The translations under genes and the position numbers were made by a program. This document shows, in pieces, positions 10,772 to 22,021 of a stretch of DNA of 64,000 bases; positions within the stretch are counted from its first letter, which is position 1; each line of letters begins with the position of its first letter. Below the pieces are notes generated by a model that saw only the letters and a list, made by a program, of their open reading frames with translations, was not told the DNA's origin and made no database searches. Source of the DNA: Avena insularis (lineage: Eukaryota; Streptophyta; Magnoliopsida; Poales; Poaceae); the NCBI GenBank assembly GCA_023614405.1, contig CM042696.1, positions 332,311,211 through 332,375,210 on the forward strand, written 5' to 3'.

Positions 10772-11841
10772 ATGGATGGAAGGATCATGGAGAGATATTT
10801 GGCCTCTGTTGTGGTCGACATGCAAAAAGAGAATTGCACAGACATAAAATATCCTTGTCTAAAATACAAACAAAGGTTCATATTCGACCCTTTGGGGGAA
10901 CTATGAAGTCGCACCTACTCAGAAATAAGTTCATGGATGGCTTTGTTATTGATGGGTCAAAAAATAAGGAAATGGAAAATAATAACGAGGAGGGGCTAGA
11001 AGAAGTATTGAACATAGAGCCTCCCGAAGATGAAGAAGATGATGGGCATGACGAAGGATATTCCATGGATGAAGAGGAGGTTGAACATGGAGAATACGAG
11101 GGCACGCAGAGTCAAACAATGAATGCAGTCGTGCATGATACTCAAGTTCAAGATCTGCTTCGCAAGAAGATGACTAACGGTAGAGCTGCTTGTATAGAGG
11201 AGGCCAAGCTTGCTCAGTTGCAGCTAGATGCGTAGACTCCGTTGTATCTTAGATGTGATCCCTCAGAGACCTGTTTGACTTACACGTTGAATTTGCTCTA
11301 GACGAAGGCAAGATACAAATGGAACGACGCAGGCCTCGATGCACATTTGAATTATCTACAGAAAATACTTCCAAAGAACAACACGTGTCCTACAAGCATC
11401 GAGGATTCCAAGAAGATTGTGTGCCCTCTTGATTTGCCGCACATTAAATATCATGCATGCATCAATGATTGCTTGATTTATCGTAACAAGGATGTGAAAC
11501 AAACCAAATGTCGCGTAAGCAAGAAACCTCGATACAAGCCCAGATGGAAATCTCTTCAAAAGGTTGTATGGTAGTTCCCTCTCAATCCCCGTCTGTAGCG
11601 GTATTTCGTAGATCCTAAGTAGGAAAAGCTCATGCGCTGGCACCCAGAGAGGAACAAGGATGAAAATGATCGTCCAGAGTGGAAAGGAACATGGTTGGGA
11701 CACCCTGCGGATGCTGCTTAGTGGAAGGAATTAGATGCTGAATACTCACTATTCAGGGACGAACCTAGGAACCTCAGGTTGGGCATGAGTACCGATGGAC
11801 TTAATCCATTTGGCAACCAGAGCAGCACGCACAACACCTGG
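10772..11841 (+). pseudogene. CACTA transposase (TNP2-like), 5' part, broken
   Basis: TNP2 cuts and moves the element. The N-terminal association region starts at the ATG at 10772 (KYPCLKYKQRF), shifts frame near 10890, and goes on in the frame open from 10834 (GGTMKSHLLRNKFMDGF), with an acidic linker at about 10960-11100 and RKKMTNGRAACIEEAKLAQL. Downstream, NTCPTSIEDSKKIVCPLDLP, CINDCLIYR, RYFVDPK and MSTDGLNPFGNQSS are family landmarks. From 10834 to 11838 the frame is kept and only stops interrupt it, for example at 11233, 11302, 11572 and 11596. The coding region ends abruptly at 11841, where element C is inserted, so the catalytic core is missing. Confidence 0.85.
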
Positions 11842-12389
11842 TGTTGAGGATATGCTATATGGGTATCCTCATAGCATGTCACCAATCCGCCTAACCTGGG
11901 TGGCCCATAGTTGGTAGCAAGGCCTATGGCCTGCTGGGCGGCCCAGTTAGACGGATCCTGAAGGGAGGCCCATGCCGAATAAAGGAAGGCTACGCAGGAG
12001 TTACCGACATACTCGGAGCCTTGGAGTACAAGACACGGAAGACTAGTCCGTATAGGTGTAGGACTCTTTACCTTGTCCGGCAAGGACCTTTCCTTGTAAA
12101 CCCTAGGTCTTGGCGCCTTGACAAGCGGGCCTGCGGGAGTCTTTAGGGCACAACTTCCCTGATTGCAGCGTACAACGCGCAACACCTCACATAGCGAACC
12201 TATATCTATAACTCAGCGTATTGCCATTATAGTGATTTATAGCAGGAGTAGAGTTCCGCCACCATTGTGGGACTTGAACCTGGGTAAGCTGCGTTGCCTT
12301 GTACCTGCCAACTCTCCGCCTTACCCCACGTCTCTAAACACACACTGTGAGGACCCCTCCATGGCGTACTCGTCGGCAATACCACGACA
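11842..12389 (+). repeat. element C 5' LTR (gypsy)
   Basis: It starts TGTTGAGG just after the interrupted transposase codons and ends ...CACGACA before a primer-site-like TTGGCACCCACCATGGGG. The 548-base length is modest beside the other LTRs here. The left target duplication would be CCTGG (11837-11841). The right copy is not in the window, so it cannot be confirmed. Confidence 0.65.
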
Positions 12390-12390
12390 G

Positions 12391-12410
12391 TTGGCACCCA
12401 CCATGGGGCA
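12391..12410 (+). promoter_or_regulatory. element C primer-binding site
   Basis: TTGGCACCCACCATGGGG directly follows the LTR end. It resembles the TTGGCGCCCACCGTGGGGC primer site that I recall from Tat-type grass elements. The tRNA was not identified. Confidence 0.5.
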
Positions 12411-12657
12411 AGAGGCACTTCGAGCTCTACACCGGGCGAGGTCCAATCTCTTTGCGGGAATCGGCGACACCATAGCCATCGGTCGCATTCTCTTCTCCAG
12501 CAACGTCCCGATCATCCCTCTAGATGAGTTCCGGGTGCCGGCGGAGACGAACCCCATGTGCTGCTCCGTCATCCCCTTCGGAGACATCCAAATCTTCATC
12601 GGCGAAACTGACTCGGGTCTTAGCTCCCAGGAAGTCGGAAACTCACCAAGCCCCGCA

Positions 12658-12662
12658 CGGAC
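12658..12662. repeat. target-site duplication of element D (CGGAC)
   Basis: CGGAC lies immediately left of the 5' LTR of D and again immediately right of its 3' LTR, at 48776-48780. It proves that the two distant LTRs belong to one insertion. Confidence 0.9.
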
Positions 12663-13923
12663 TGTAACATCCCAAAACTTTAATCCAAGTTATCAAGATC
12701 CAAATCACCTAATTTAGGGTTAACAACAACTTTTTCTTATTTAAATAATTAAGCATGCATATGTGTGTTGCATTAAATAGGAATTGATTTGAATTGCCAT
12801 GATTCTTTGTGCTAATGGTTGTAAAATGGTTCTAAGATGATTTCCACATCATCTAGATCATCTCCAAGAAAAATCCAAAGAAAAATAATTCAAATAGAAT
12901 TAATAAATAGAAATGGTCACTTTTGCCATTTTAATCAACTAGCCCACTTTGGGTATTCCTAGCACTCAAATTCAAATAGAAACAATTATGGATCTTTGCA
13001 CCCCTTGCTAGTACAAGTAAAGATGTACCAAGGCCCACCTTGTGATCTTGCAAAAACATTTAAACCCTAATTAAAACTGACATTTGAAAATGGAATCTAT
13101 CTCATATGTCTAGAGCACACTTTTTCAAAAACCACTCAAATGACTTCAACTTAACAAATCCCAGCAACCAGAGATGCTCAAGCATCAGACCAACCACCCC
13201 ACCAAAAATTTCTGAAAAATTCAAATCTTTGTGTCATGCGGCCATTTGGTCGAACACCTGGCATGCACAGATCACACCCTAGTATAGCCTCACTGTTTCT
13301 ACAGGGATTTGCAATCCCATTGACCCCAATTCACTCCCTCTGTCCCTGTTTGATCTAACCAGGCCATAACCAGCCCACTCCCTAGTCCCTAGCCATAGTG
13401 CACCGCCACCCCGAGGCCATGATCGCCGGCCAACCGTGCCCAAGCCACAGGAGCGTGCCCCTCTCTCTCGCGTGCCATGTCTAGGAGGTAGGCGTGGTAG
13501 CACCGCCACCCCCTGTCCGCTCCTCAAGCCCAGCAAGCCCCCGAACCACCTCACCTCGCCCTCGCTCTCCGCCTCTATGCCATGCCGATGCCGCCCGCAG
13601 TTCACGCACGGTCCCCGCTCAACCAGACCGTGCCTCGCTCCAGCCGCCCGCCTACATGATCACCACCCTCCCAGGAAGCTACCAGACATGCCCGTTCCCC
13701 TGACCGTGACCCGTAGCCGCCGGCCGCCACGAAACTCGCTGTCGACAGAGACAGCATGCGTGCACCAACGCTCGGTCTCCCGACCACCTCGCACTGCACG
13801 CGCACCTCCGTGACACTCGCCAGGGCACCGCCCATCGTCCTAGCCCACCGCCCAAGCCTCTAGCTCGCTGTGCCGTCGTCACCGACGAGCTCCGCCCATG
13901 CTTCTTTGCCGCCTCGACAAGCC

Positions 13924-13930
13924 TATATAA
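13924..13930 (+). promoter_or_regulatory. TATA box of element D 5' LTR
   Basis: TATATAA is followed by AGGGAGCCTCCCCAGCACC and a CT/CA-rich stretch typical of a plant transcription start. The same arrangement recurs in the 3' LTR (TATAAG at 46123) and the solo LTR (TATAAAA at 57702). Confidence 0.65.
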
Positions 13931-15052
13931 GGGAGCCTCCCCAGCACCATTTCTTCACAACACCCAGGTCCCCTCTCACCACTGGTCCTTCCCCACCTCT
14001 CGCCGGAGCCGCTCGAGCAGCCAGCCGCCGGAATTTCGCCGAAGATAGCCGCAGCAGAGGAGGAGACGCCCCTATCGATTTCGTCCACCCCCGGAGCTGC
14101 CGCGACTTCGCCTGAGCCCGCCGTCGTCTCCTCGTTCATTTGCCCGCCTCGCCGCACTCGCTGGAGCCCTGGTACGCCCCCACTGAGCCGCTAGGGTTCC
14201 ACCTCGCCGGCGACAGGTCCGTCGTCGATGATAAGCCCCAGTCGTAGATCTTAGTTCTAGTCCTACGGTCCACGTTGCCCCGTACTGCTTAGCGTTTAAA
14301 GAGCCACTGACAGGCGGGACCCCCTGTCAGCTGTCCTCTGAGCCGCAAAGTGAAACTGGGCCGGCCCATTAGTGTTCCCGCGCAACCCAGTGGATTCAAA
14401 TTTAGATTTATCTATTTTAGCTGAAACTTAGTTCTGTGATTCCAAAAAGATCTACTGAACCAAATTAAGTGATTCCAATTTTGTTGGAAAGATAATAAAA
14501 ATATCTATCCAAGCCCGTTGGATTTAAATCAATTAGAGTTATAGATCTCTCCTAGCAAAAATAACAAGACAGAAGCTTTTTCACATTGAAACATTTTTCT
14601 AAAATCAACCATAATAGGTTTTGAGTTGATTCCAGCTCTCAAAAATCACATTTTAATATACATACTGAATATGTAATAATATTAAGGTTTGAATGAAGTG
14701 ACTTTGGACTAGTACCCAAATAATGCTATATAGGCATTTCTAGTCACTTTAAATCATTAAACATTAAACTCAAACTTATTAAAATGTGATCCAACACTTA
14801 AATCACATTCCCATGCATTAGAATATGTGGTGATGACATGTGTCCACATGATCCCATATTTTAATTGGAGAATATTAAATCTTAGTTAATTTCAATGAGT
14901 AGAAATTACTTTTCTCAAATAAAATAAATGAAACTAGTTTATTAAATCTTGTGATCTTTGTGATGATACTAGATCATCAATTGTGTGCCTTAGTGTTCTA
15001 AATAGACTAGTTAAGTATTGTTTGGTGATTGTGTATTCCGTATGTATTTATA

Positions 15053-15142
15053 GACGATAGTACCAACCAAGTCTACGAGGAGGAGGAGTTCTACCCCGAA
15101 GAAGAAGAGGAGAATTTCAACCACTTCACCAACCAAGGCAAG
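15053..15142 (+). other. acidic reading-frame island in D LTR
   Basis: Thirty codons begin DDSTNQVYEEEEFYPEEEEE and end in a TNQGK motif. An AG acceptor-like sequence (TATTTATAG) precedes them. Counterparts at 47276-47365 (30 codons) and 58858-58953 (32 codons) keep the same frame. It may be a cryptic exon within the LTR. The role is unknown. Confidence 0.45.
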
Positions 15143-15808
15143 CCATCATTAACAATGCAAGCTAACCCTTGCAAGCTAGATAACCTAAGCAAATGCATTA
15201 GGCATGCTTTGGTTATACCCTTTGACTTATACCTACTCCAAGTTTTATTTACAAGCTTTACTTTCTTTTACTTTACCAAAGTTCCTTACTTGTTTATAGA
15301 TAGCATAAAGAGTATAAAACTTGACCTATCTAGTTATACTTAGATGTCATTCTATGGCATGAGATTGATATTAGCATCTCACATTAGTGAACACTCTTAA
15401 CTTAGTGATTAGAGCTAAACCAAAAACTTGATCACTTTAGATGGGAATACTTGGTGAAAATGACTTGTGAAAACCTTGGAATGATGAGTCATTCTATTGA
15501 AATGTTTTGACATGTGTTGAGAAACACAACTGGTTTATGATGATGAAAATGTTGAGGCATGAGCCTTAGCCCCTTTATAAAAACTGATGGTTGGGTTTGG
15601 ATGCGATACCATTCCAATTTTACTGTACAACCACAATACCTGAATTGGGTAAGGCTTAGCCGGAAGTTTATATGCATTAGTATGAGTTCCCTCGCGGGAG
15701 AGGTCTGAGCTGAGGCTACCTCTCAATGTTGTCCACCTATGCAGTGCCCAGGATGGCAGATGGCCATGCCTGGGAGGCCAAGCTCATAGGAGAGCTGCTT
15801 ATACTAGA

Positions 15809-16012
15809 GTGTGTAAAGGAAAGGTTATGTTTGATTATCTGCATACTAAGTATGATGATTCTGGGTTATCCCTGACAGATGTATCAAATTTTGTGGTGAA
15901 AGTGTACCGCCTCTGCAGAGCGTCAAACTACTCGAATAGCCGCGTCCGCGGTTATGGACAGTTGGAGTGGCCATACTGTTCCGTTGTCAGATGTTTTCAA
16001 AATGACTTATGA
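15809..16012 (+). other. second conserved reading-frame island in D LTR
   Basis: A 67-codon frame starts with CKGKVMFDYLHTKYDDSG. The start recurs at 48030-48232 and 59693-59883. In the solo LTR the latter half is frameshifted. It could be conserved LTR sequence that is open by chance. Confidence 0.3.
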
Positions 16013-16558
16013 AATGAATTGTGACAGGACTTGACCACAACATGGTTATGACAATGACAACTAAGTTCCCACTTAGGTGTTTTCAAACTTTATTTTATCT
16101 TTCTTTGTTTCTGAACTCAGCTTAGGTTTCAAACTTAACTTTACAAACAAACTTAGAACTTAGCATTCCTACTAGAACTACTCTACTTGTTAGTGATAGT
16201 TTGCGAGTACTTAAAGAGTACTCATGGCTTTGTCACTGGCTATTCCCTTGGCCAGACTATGAGGAGGACTATCCGTAAGAAGGACAGTAGGACGGCTATG
16301 ACAACTAGGATCATCTCCCATCGTCAGCATTGCCTGTGACACTGAAGATAGAGCCCACCGCTACACTATTTATTCCGCTACTTGTTTGTACTAAGACTAG
16401 ATCATGAGATCCTTTATTTATGTAAGACCTTATTATAGTTTGTAATGGATGATGTACTGTGATATCCAATCTGTTATGTCTCGCAAAAATGGTAATCCTA
16501 GGATTGCGATGTATGGCATAACAGGCATCTGGGATTAAAAATCCGGGTGTTGACAAGT

Positions 16559-16572
16559 TGGTATCAGAGCCA
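16559..16572 (+). promoter_or_regulatory. element D primer-binding site
   Basis: TGGTATCAGAGCC begins three bases after the LTR end. It is complementary to the 3' end of plant initiator methionine tRNA, the usual primer of gypsy and copia elements. Confidence 0.85.
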
Positions 16573-16779
16573 TCCTGACCATAGGAGACCCTATGGACGT
16601 CCGAACAAAAACTTAGTTTCCAAAACCAAAGTGAGTATTTATGAAAACCTAATTCCTCTCTTACCCTTCGGATTCTTTCTCTCAAGAAAATACATGTTCC
16701 TCAAAAATTCTTACATTACTACATAAAATTTTGACACACTTGATCACTTCACTAACTTTCTCATCCTAAATTCTTATAG

Positions 16780-17550
16780 ATGGAAGTTTAGTACAGCAAG
16801 TTCTACCAGTTGGGAAACGGAGGCCAACTGATCTTCGAGAGGGATCTTGATACACTGTCTGAGTACTTGGAGTGCCCACATCCAGAATTCTTTGGAGCTC
16901 AACTCAATGGTCCACCAGGAGGAGATATACAATGGCTAGTAGTTGCTGATCTTCGAGGCAAGTTAGAGGCACCAATGTCCGAGAAGATTCAGTTCTCCGT
17001 AAGAGAGAACAACTGGCTAGATGGATTAGCCAGGGCAATGCATGAAGCTCTCGCTCGTCTCTGCCCACAGAATGTCAACCTGATCCAAGGAACCCGCTTT
17101 GCTCACTATGCAAGGCGTGATTCTACGGGAATGCCTCTAGAGATGCCAAGTCACCCGGAGTTGAAGCGTCAAGTGGAGAACCTCGACTTCCTGCTGTACG
17201 ACAGACAAAAGGAGTTGGACAATGCTAGAGAGTTCGCCAACCACAATCTTGCCATTGCCGCCCAGAAGGCCTAGACTTTCTTACTGCTCGTCAAGGATCG
17301 TCAGTCTCTTCGTCGTCAACGCGCAAAGAAGGATCGCACCATCGACCGTCTTTGCAAGAACGTGGCCGACCTCGAGAAGACCATCAAGGAGCAGGAAGCT
17401 CAGCTTGTAGCAAAAGAATAAGAAGAGGAAGGTGAAGACATCCAAGGGGATATTCACTCGTACCTCAACAATGATGATGATTATCTGGAGGATGATGCCA
17501 TGGACTTCTACACCGACGATGATGACTCCAACTTCATCGATGATGAGTAG
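16780..17550 (+). pseudogene. element D extra ORF upstream of gag, unknown function
   Basis: A 257-codon frame lies between the primer site and gag. It starts at the ATG at 16780, where codon 4 is TAG. Two more in-frame stops lie at 17272 and 17419, with no frameshift. The product would hold a globular N-terminal part (motifs LSEYLECPHPEFFG, IQWLVVADLRGKLEAP, FAHYARRDSTGMP), a charged, probably coiled-coil middle (17180-17420), and an acidic tail with YTDDDDSNFIDDE. It has no CCHC knuckle or gag-like WW block, and gag starts separately at 17802. I do not recognise its function. Possible roles are a nucleic-acid or particle accessory protein. That the whole frame stays in phase suggests it was coding in the parent family. 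Confidence 0.6.
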
Positions 17551-17801
17551 ATGCACTAGAGAACTATCGTAGGAGTGAGAAGTATCGGTCCCATTGTATC
17601 CTAGCTTATAGAATGGTTCTTAAAACCATCTATTTTCCTTTCATGTTGTGGTGTGTGTGTGTTTGTATTGTGTGCCTTGCTTGAATGAATGAAAAGAAGT
17701 TAGTTGCAAAACCTGAGTCAAACTCAAAGTTTTAGCTTTGAAACCAAAACCATGAACCTTAGAACTTTCCCTCTTACCCCATTATCTATCTCAATCTTCA
17801 G
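17551..17801. other. spacer between extra ORF and gag of D
   Basis: AT-rich and non-coding, with a short GT run (17648-17665). I see no start signal other than the gag ATG at 17802. Confidence 0.5.
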
Positions 17802-19058
17802 ATGACTCGTGGAAACCAAGGAGGGAGCAGCTCATCGCAAGACCCAATGCTGCAGATTCTGCAGACGCTCATTGCAGACCGTGAAGCTAGTAGGGCAGAG
17901 CGCCAAACAAATCTGGCCACACTGCAGCAGATCGCTTAGATGGCTCACAATAATCAGAACCATGGAAATTAGGATCATCATGGATCCAAACTCAAAAACT
18001 TCTAGAATACCAATCCCTCAATCTTTAGCAAGTCTGAAGACCCACTGGATTTTGATGATTGGTTACAGACCATGGAGAACAACTTAGAAGTCGCATGAGT
18101 GGATGCAAACGAGAAAGTTCTGTTTGCCACTCACTATCTGGCAAGAGATGCAAGAGCATGGTGGAACAACACCCGTACGATGAACCATGGTCAAGTGATG
18201 ACGTGGGAAGCCTTCAAAGTCAAGTTCAGCCGCACCCATGTGCCGCAGGGTTTAGTCACCCACATGAGATATGAATTCAGAGAGCTAAAGCAAGGCAGAA
18301 TGACTGTAGTGGAGTACCATGACAGATTCTTGTCCGTCACCAGGTATGCACCTGATGAGATCAACACGGAGGCCAAGAAGAAGGAGAGATTCCTGAACGG
18401 ACTGCATGATGAGATGCATACAGTACTCATCAACATCCGTTTCGAGGATCTCAAAGAGCTAGTCGACTCTGCCATTCAGATGGAAGGGAAGATTAATCAA
18501 GCGAACGACAACCGCAAACGTCGCATGATGCACCAAGCTGGATCCAGTAGTCACCAGAAGTACCGTCCCAACCCGTCTGTCGGATCTGCACCGCCGAACA
18601 AGCAACCCCCAATGTCTCGCCCAAGCTACCCCAACCATAGCGGAGGAAATGTGAAGTTCGGAGGAAACAACAACCACCTCGGCAACTCCAGCAATTTCAA
18701 CCGTGCACGTCCCAAGCGCAACAACAACAACAACAACAACAACAACAGCAACAACAACACTGCACCGAGAACTAGAAGCAATGATGTGCCCGTGGCAGCA
18801 AAAGACAAGTCTTGGATTACTTGTTTCGAGTGTGTATTGAAGGGTCACTACTCCAATGAGTGTCCCAAGAAGATTGCCGCCACTGCCAATGTGAATGCCC
18901 CAGCGCAACAGCAGCATCGTATTCAACCTAGAAGAAGATTCGCCCCAGGGAACCCTCACAACCGCAACAGCCGTCTCTTCCACATGAACGCCGAAGAAGC
19001 CCAAGAAGTGCCATATGTAGTGCTGGGTATGTTTTCTGTCAACTCAGTTTTAGCATGA
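17802..19058 (+). pseudogene. element D gag
   Basis: Gag builds the particle. From the ATG at 17802 the frame runs through DPLDFDDWLQTMENNLEVA and ARDARAWWNN (the gag core), a linker, an Asn-rich tract encoded by an AAC repeat (18720-18759), and a CCHC knuckle (CFECVLKGHYSNEC at about 18826-18867). In-frame stops lie at 17937 (TAG), several positions between 17968 and 18005, 18096 (TGA) and 19056 (TGA). The longest open part is 18099-19058. Protease follows directly in the same frame, as expected for a single gag-pol polyprotein. Confidence 0.88.
18720..18759 (+). repeat. AAC microsatellite in D gag
   Basis: An AAC tract with one AGC interruption encodes a run of Asn and one Ser just before the zinc knuckle. 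Confidence 0.85.
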
Positions 19059-20478
19059 GTGTTGTTTGATTCTGGAGCATCGCACTCATTTTTCACCGAA
19101 GAATTTGCATGCACTAGTAAGATTCACCCAACCAACTTGAAGCATGTCATGATAGTTCAAATACCTGGTTCAACTACAGAAGCTAGAAAAAGTCGCAAAG
19201 TTGTACCTATCCGAATACATGGGATAGATTTTTATGCCAATCTAATAGTACTCGGAACCAAAGGTTTGGAAGTAGTACTAGGAATGGATTGGATGTCAAA
19301 GCATAAAGGATTGATTGACTGTGCCAAGAAATCCATCACCATGACCAATAGCTCTGGAGTATCAGTAGAGCATATATCTGAAACCTTGCCCTGACAATTC
19401 AAGTGCAACAAGAGTCTAGCCCTACCCACCATAGACCAAGTCAGAGTAGTCTGTGAATACCCCGACATATTCCCAGATGAATTGCCCGGCATGCCCTCGG
19501 ATCAGGATATTGAGTTAATTATTGAACTAATCCATGAAATCGGTCCCATAGCTCAGAGACCCTATAGCATGAACCCCTTAGAGTTAGAGGAATTGAAGAA
19601 GCAGTTGGATGCTATGCTAGAGAAAGGCTTGATTCAACCAAGCGCATCGCCCTGGAGATCGCCCGTGTTATTCGTCAACAAGATAGATGGAGGCAACCGT
19701 TTGTGCACAGATTACAGGAAGCTGAATGACGTCACAATCAAGAACAAGTACCCTTGCCAAAGATAGAGGATCTATTTAATCAGTTGACTGGTGCTAGTGT
19801 GTTCTCTAAGATCGATCTTAGGACTGGTTATCACCAACTTAAGATTCGTGCAACGGATATTCCAAAGACCGCCTTTACTACCCGATATGGATTATATGAG
19901 TATACGGTTATGTCTTTTGGATTAACCAATGCCCCTGCTTATTTCATGAATCTCATGAATAATATCTTTATGAATTTTCTAGATAAGTTTGTCGTTGTGT
20001 TTATCAACGATATCCTTATCTACTCCAAGTCAGAAGAAGAGCATGAGCAACATATGATAATCATCCTTGAAACCCTGAGAGAGCATCAGTTGTACACCAA
20101 GTTCAGCAAATGTGAGTTTTGGCTGAAAGAAGTAGGATTCCTAGGACATATTGTGTCTGCCGAAGGAGTCGCTGTTGATCCCGCCAAGATCAAAGATGTC
20201 GAAGAATGGGAAGCCCCAACCACCGAAACCCAAGTCTGTGCATTTCTCGAATTAGCGGGATATTACCGCAAGTTCATAGAAGGATTTTCGAGCATCACAA
20301 GACCTATGACCCAATTGTTGAAGAAGGACAACAAGTTTGAATGGACCAAAAAATGTGAAGCCAGTTTCCAAGAGCTCAAGAAGAGATTGATTTCAGCCCC
20401 AATATTGATCATGCCAGATATCAAGAAGTCGTTTGATGTGTATTGTGATGCATCCAAGATCGGTCTCGGATGTGTATT
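19059..20478 (+). pseudogene. element D protease and reverse transcriptase (5' part of pol)
   Basis: Protease shows LFDSGASHSFF and, downstream, LGMDWMSKH. A TGA at 19392 follows. RT then runs through [10 protein letters not shown], loses one base at about 19752 (within the KYPLPK motif), and continues at 19754 through [13 protein letters not shown] (motif A intact) and FGLTNAPA. Motif C reads FINDI where FIDDI is expected, so one of the two catalytic Asp residues is replaced by Asn. The thumb and start of RNase H ([12 protein letters not shown]) follow, until element E interrupts the codons at 20479. The reading frame resumes at 43119. Confidence 0.9.
20474..20478. repeat. target-site duplication of element E (GTATT)
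   Basis: GTATT directly precedes the E 5' LTR and is repeated at 43119-43123 after its 3' LTR. Dropping one copy restores the D RNase H frame. Confidence 0.92.
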
Positions 20479-21698
20479 TGAAGGAAATATGCCCTGAGAG
20501 GCAATAATAAAGTTGTTATTAAATATTCCTTATATATGATAGATGTTTATTTTACATGCTAGAATTGTATTGATCAGGAAACATCAATACATGTGTGTTT
20601 AATAAACAAAAAGGGTTCCTAGTTATGCCTCTCTTATAGACTAGCTTGTTGATTAACAAGATGATCAAGGTTTCCTAATCATGGACATTGGATGTTGTTA
20701 ATAACAAGGTCACACCATTGGTGGAATGATGTGATGAACATTCATCTGAAGTATAGCATTACGATCAAGTCGTTATGTTTATATTGCTATAACATCATAC
20801 GAAGTAATCTTTATCCTTAAACCATGAGATCATGTTAATTGCTAACACTAGAAGAGTATCTTGATAACATCAAATGTCACACCGTAACAGGGTGACTATA
20901 AACATGGGTTCAGTACTACAAAGGTGTTATGTTGAGGCTCATGGATCAAGAGTGGAATTTTTCAATCCCGATGACGGATAGATATACTCTGGGCCCTCTC
21001 GGTGATATCACATTAAGATAGCTTGCAAGCAAGTGATGTGATCACTAGAATGTTATATCACGGGAACGAGAAAAGAGTGCATGTCAGTAACAAGATCAAA
21101 CTAGGTATGAAGATACCGATGATCGAATCTCAGACATGTAATATATCGATAGACAAAGGGATTTAGTTATAAGCGTTAAAGGTTCTCACGATCACAGAAG
21201 TCATCGTTGAATGTGTAGGAGTTAGTACGGATCTCTAGGTCCCGCTGCTGATTATTGATCGGAGAAGGGTCTCGATCATGTCTGCATTATTCGCGAACTG
21301 TAGGGTGGCACACTTAAGAGTTACCGGACACCATTTTGGAGCGCATATGTTTCAGACGAAAGAATTGCAAAGCGCAGGAATTGTTTCAATAGAAACCAGA
21401 AATTGTTTCGGGTGAAATTGCAGAAAGTGGTTCTGCATGTGATATTGAAATATTGCAAGGGGTTATATGTGAATGTTTGTTAATTAAAGTAATTAACAAA
21501 ATTCTGAATAAATTTAATAAAAGAGTTTTATTAAATGAGAGAGCATTAAATTTGGAGAAATTTAATGCATTTAAAGTGGAGACTTTAAAAGGGAATGTGA
21601 AGAGGCATTTTAATGTGGAGGGGTTACCACCACATGAATGGGAGAGGTGAGGGGTCACCCCCATGCATGAGCCATGGAGAGAGGGGCACCCCTCCTCC

Positions 21699-21706
21699 TA
21701 TAAAGG
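21699..21706 (+). promoter_or_regulatory. TATA box of element E 5' LTR
   Basis: TATAAAGG lies in a C-rich context. Equivalents are TATAAAAG at 42687 in the 3' LTR and TATAAACG at 51101 in element H. Confidence 0.6.
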
Positions 21707-22021
21707 CCACCCATTCCCTCGTTCATCCTCACACCTCCTTGTGAAGGATCTCTCTCCCCTCTAGAATCATTCCCCATAGTCTCGGATTAGCGAGATACAT
21801 GTTCCAGTGGCATTTAAATGCGGAAGGAGTTCTGCTCACTGGATCGCTGGGCGAGGAGGTGGAGGTTGTCCGTGGCTTGAACGTGTGTGCAGTGCGGATG
21901 GGCTGACTTATGCTCGGACTTCCTCACGATCTTGAGACCGGCAAGTGTACGACTACATCAACGACGAGTTCCTACTCGTTAACAAAACTCGTTGTCTTCA
22001 AGGGTAAGTTCTCGTGGGATG

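Larger units (their letters stand above)
9873..11841 (+). mobile_element. CACTA (En/Spm) DNA transposon relic
   Basis: It consists of a block of subterminal repeats (9873-10210), an untranslated stretch (10210-10771) and a TNP2-type transposase pseudogene (10772-11841). No CACTA terminal inverted repeat is visible on the left. On the right the coding sequence is cut by the LTR of element C. Both ends of the transposon are therefore missing from this stretch. Confidence 0.75.
12363..12662 (+). pseudogene. element C gag, 5' part
   Basis: The frame around the ATG at 12402 reads through LFAGIGDTIAIGRILFSS and PLDEFRVPAETNP up to the insertion point of element D at 12662. It continues in the same frame at 48776 (RTAFEQDMFTEG) once one CGGAC copy is removed. 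I place it as gag from its position after the LTR and primer site, not from a recognised domain in this half. Confidence 0.6.
12663..16555 (+). repeat. element D 5' LTR (3893 bases)
   Basis: It starts TGTAACATCCC and ends GGGTGTTGACA. It shares its whole layout with 45034-48775 and the solo LTR 56471-60433. It has a GC-rich block (13380-14250) with the TATA box, then an AT-rich part (14390-15050), then short reading-frame islands (15053, 15809, 16255). It carries about 150 bases at about 13720-13905 that the 3' LTR lacks. Confidence 0.92.

Noticed and set aside
13436..13813. GC-rich frames in the D 5' LTR as a Pro/Arg-rich host gene
   Set aside because: They lie within the LTR promoter region, recur with different lengths in the other LTR copies, and show no domain. 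High GC content alone leaves them open.
18459..19004. 181-codon minus-strand frame
   Set aside because: It is the complement of the D gag, with a Val-rich run that mirrors the AAC repeat. A shadow frame.
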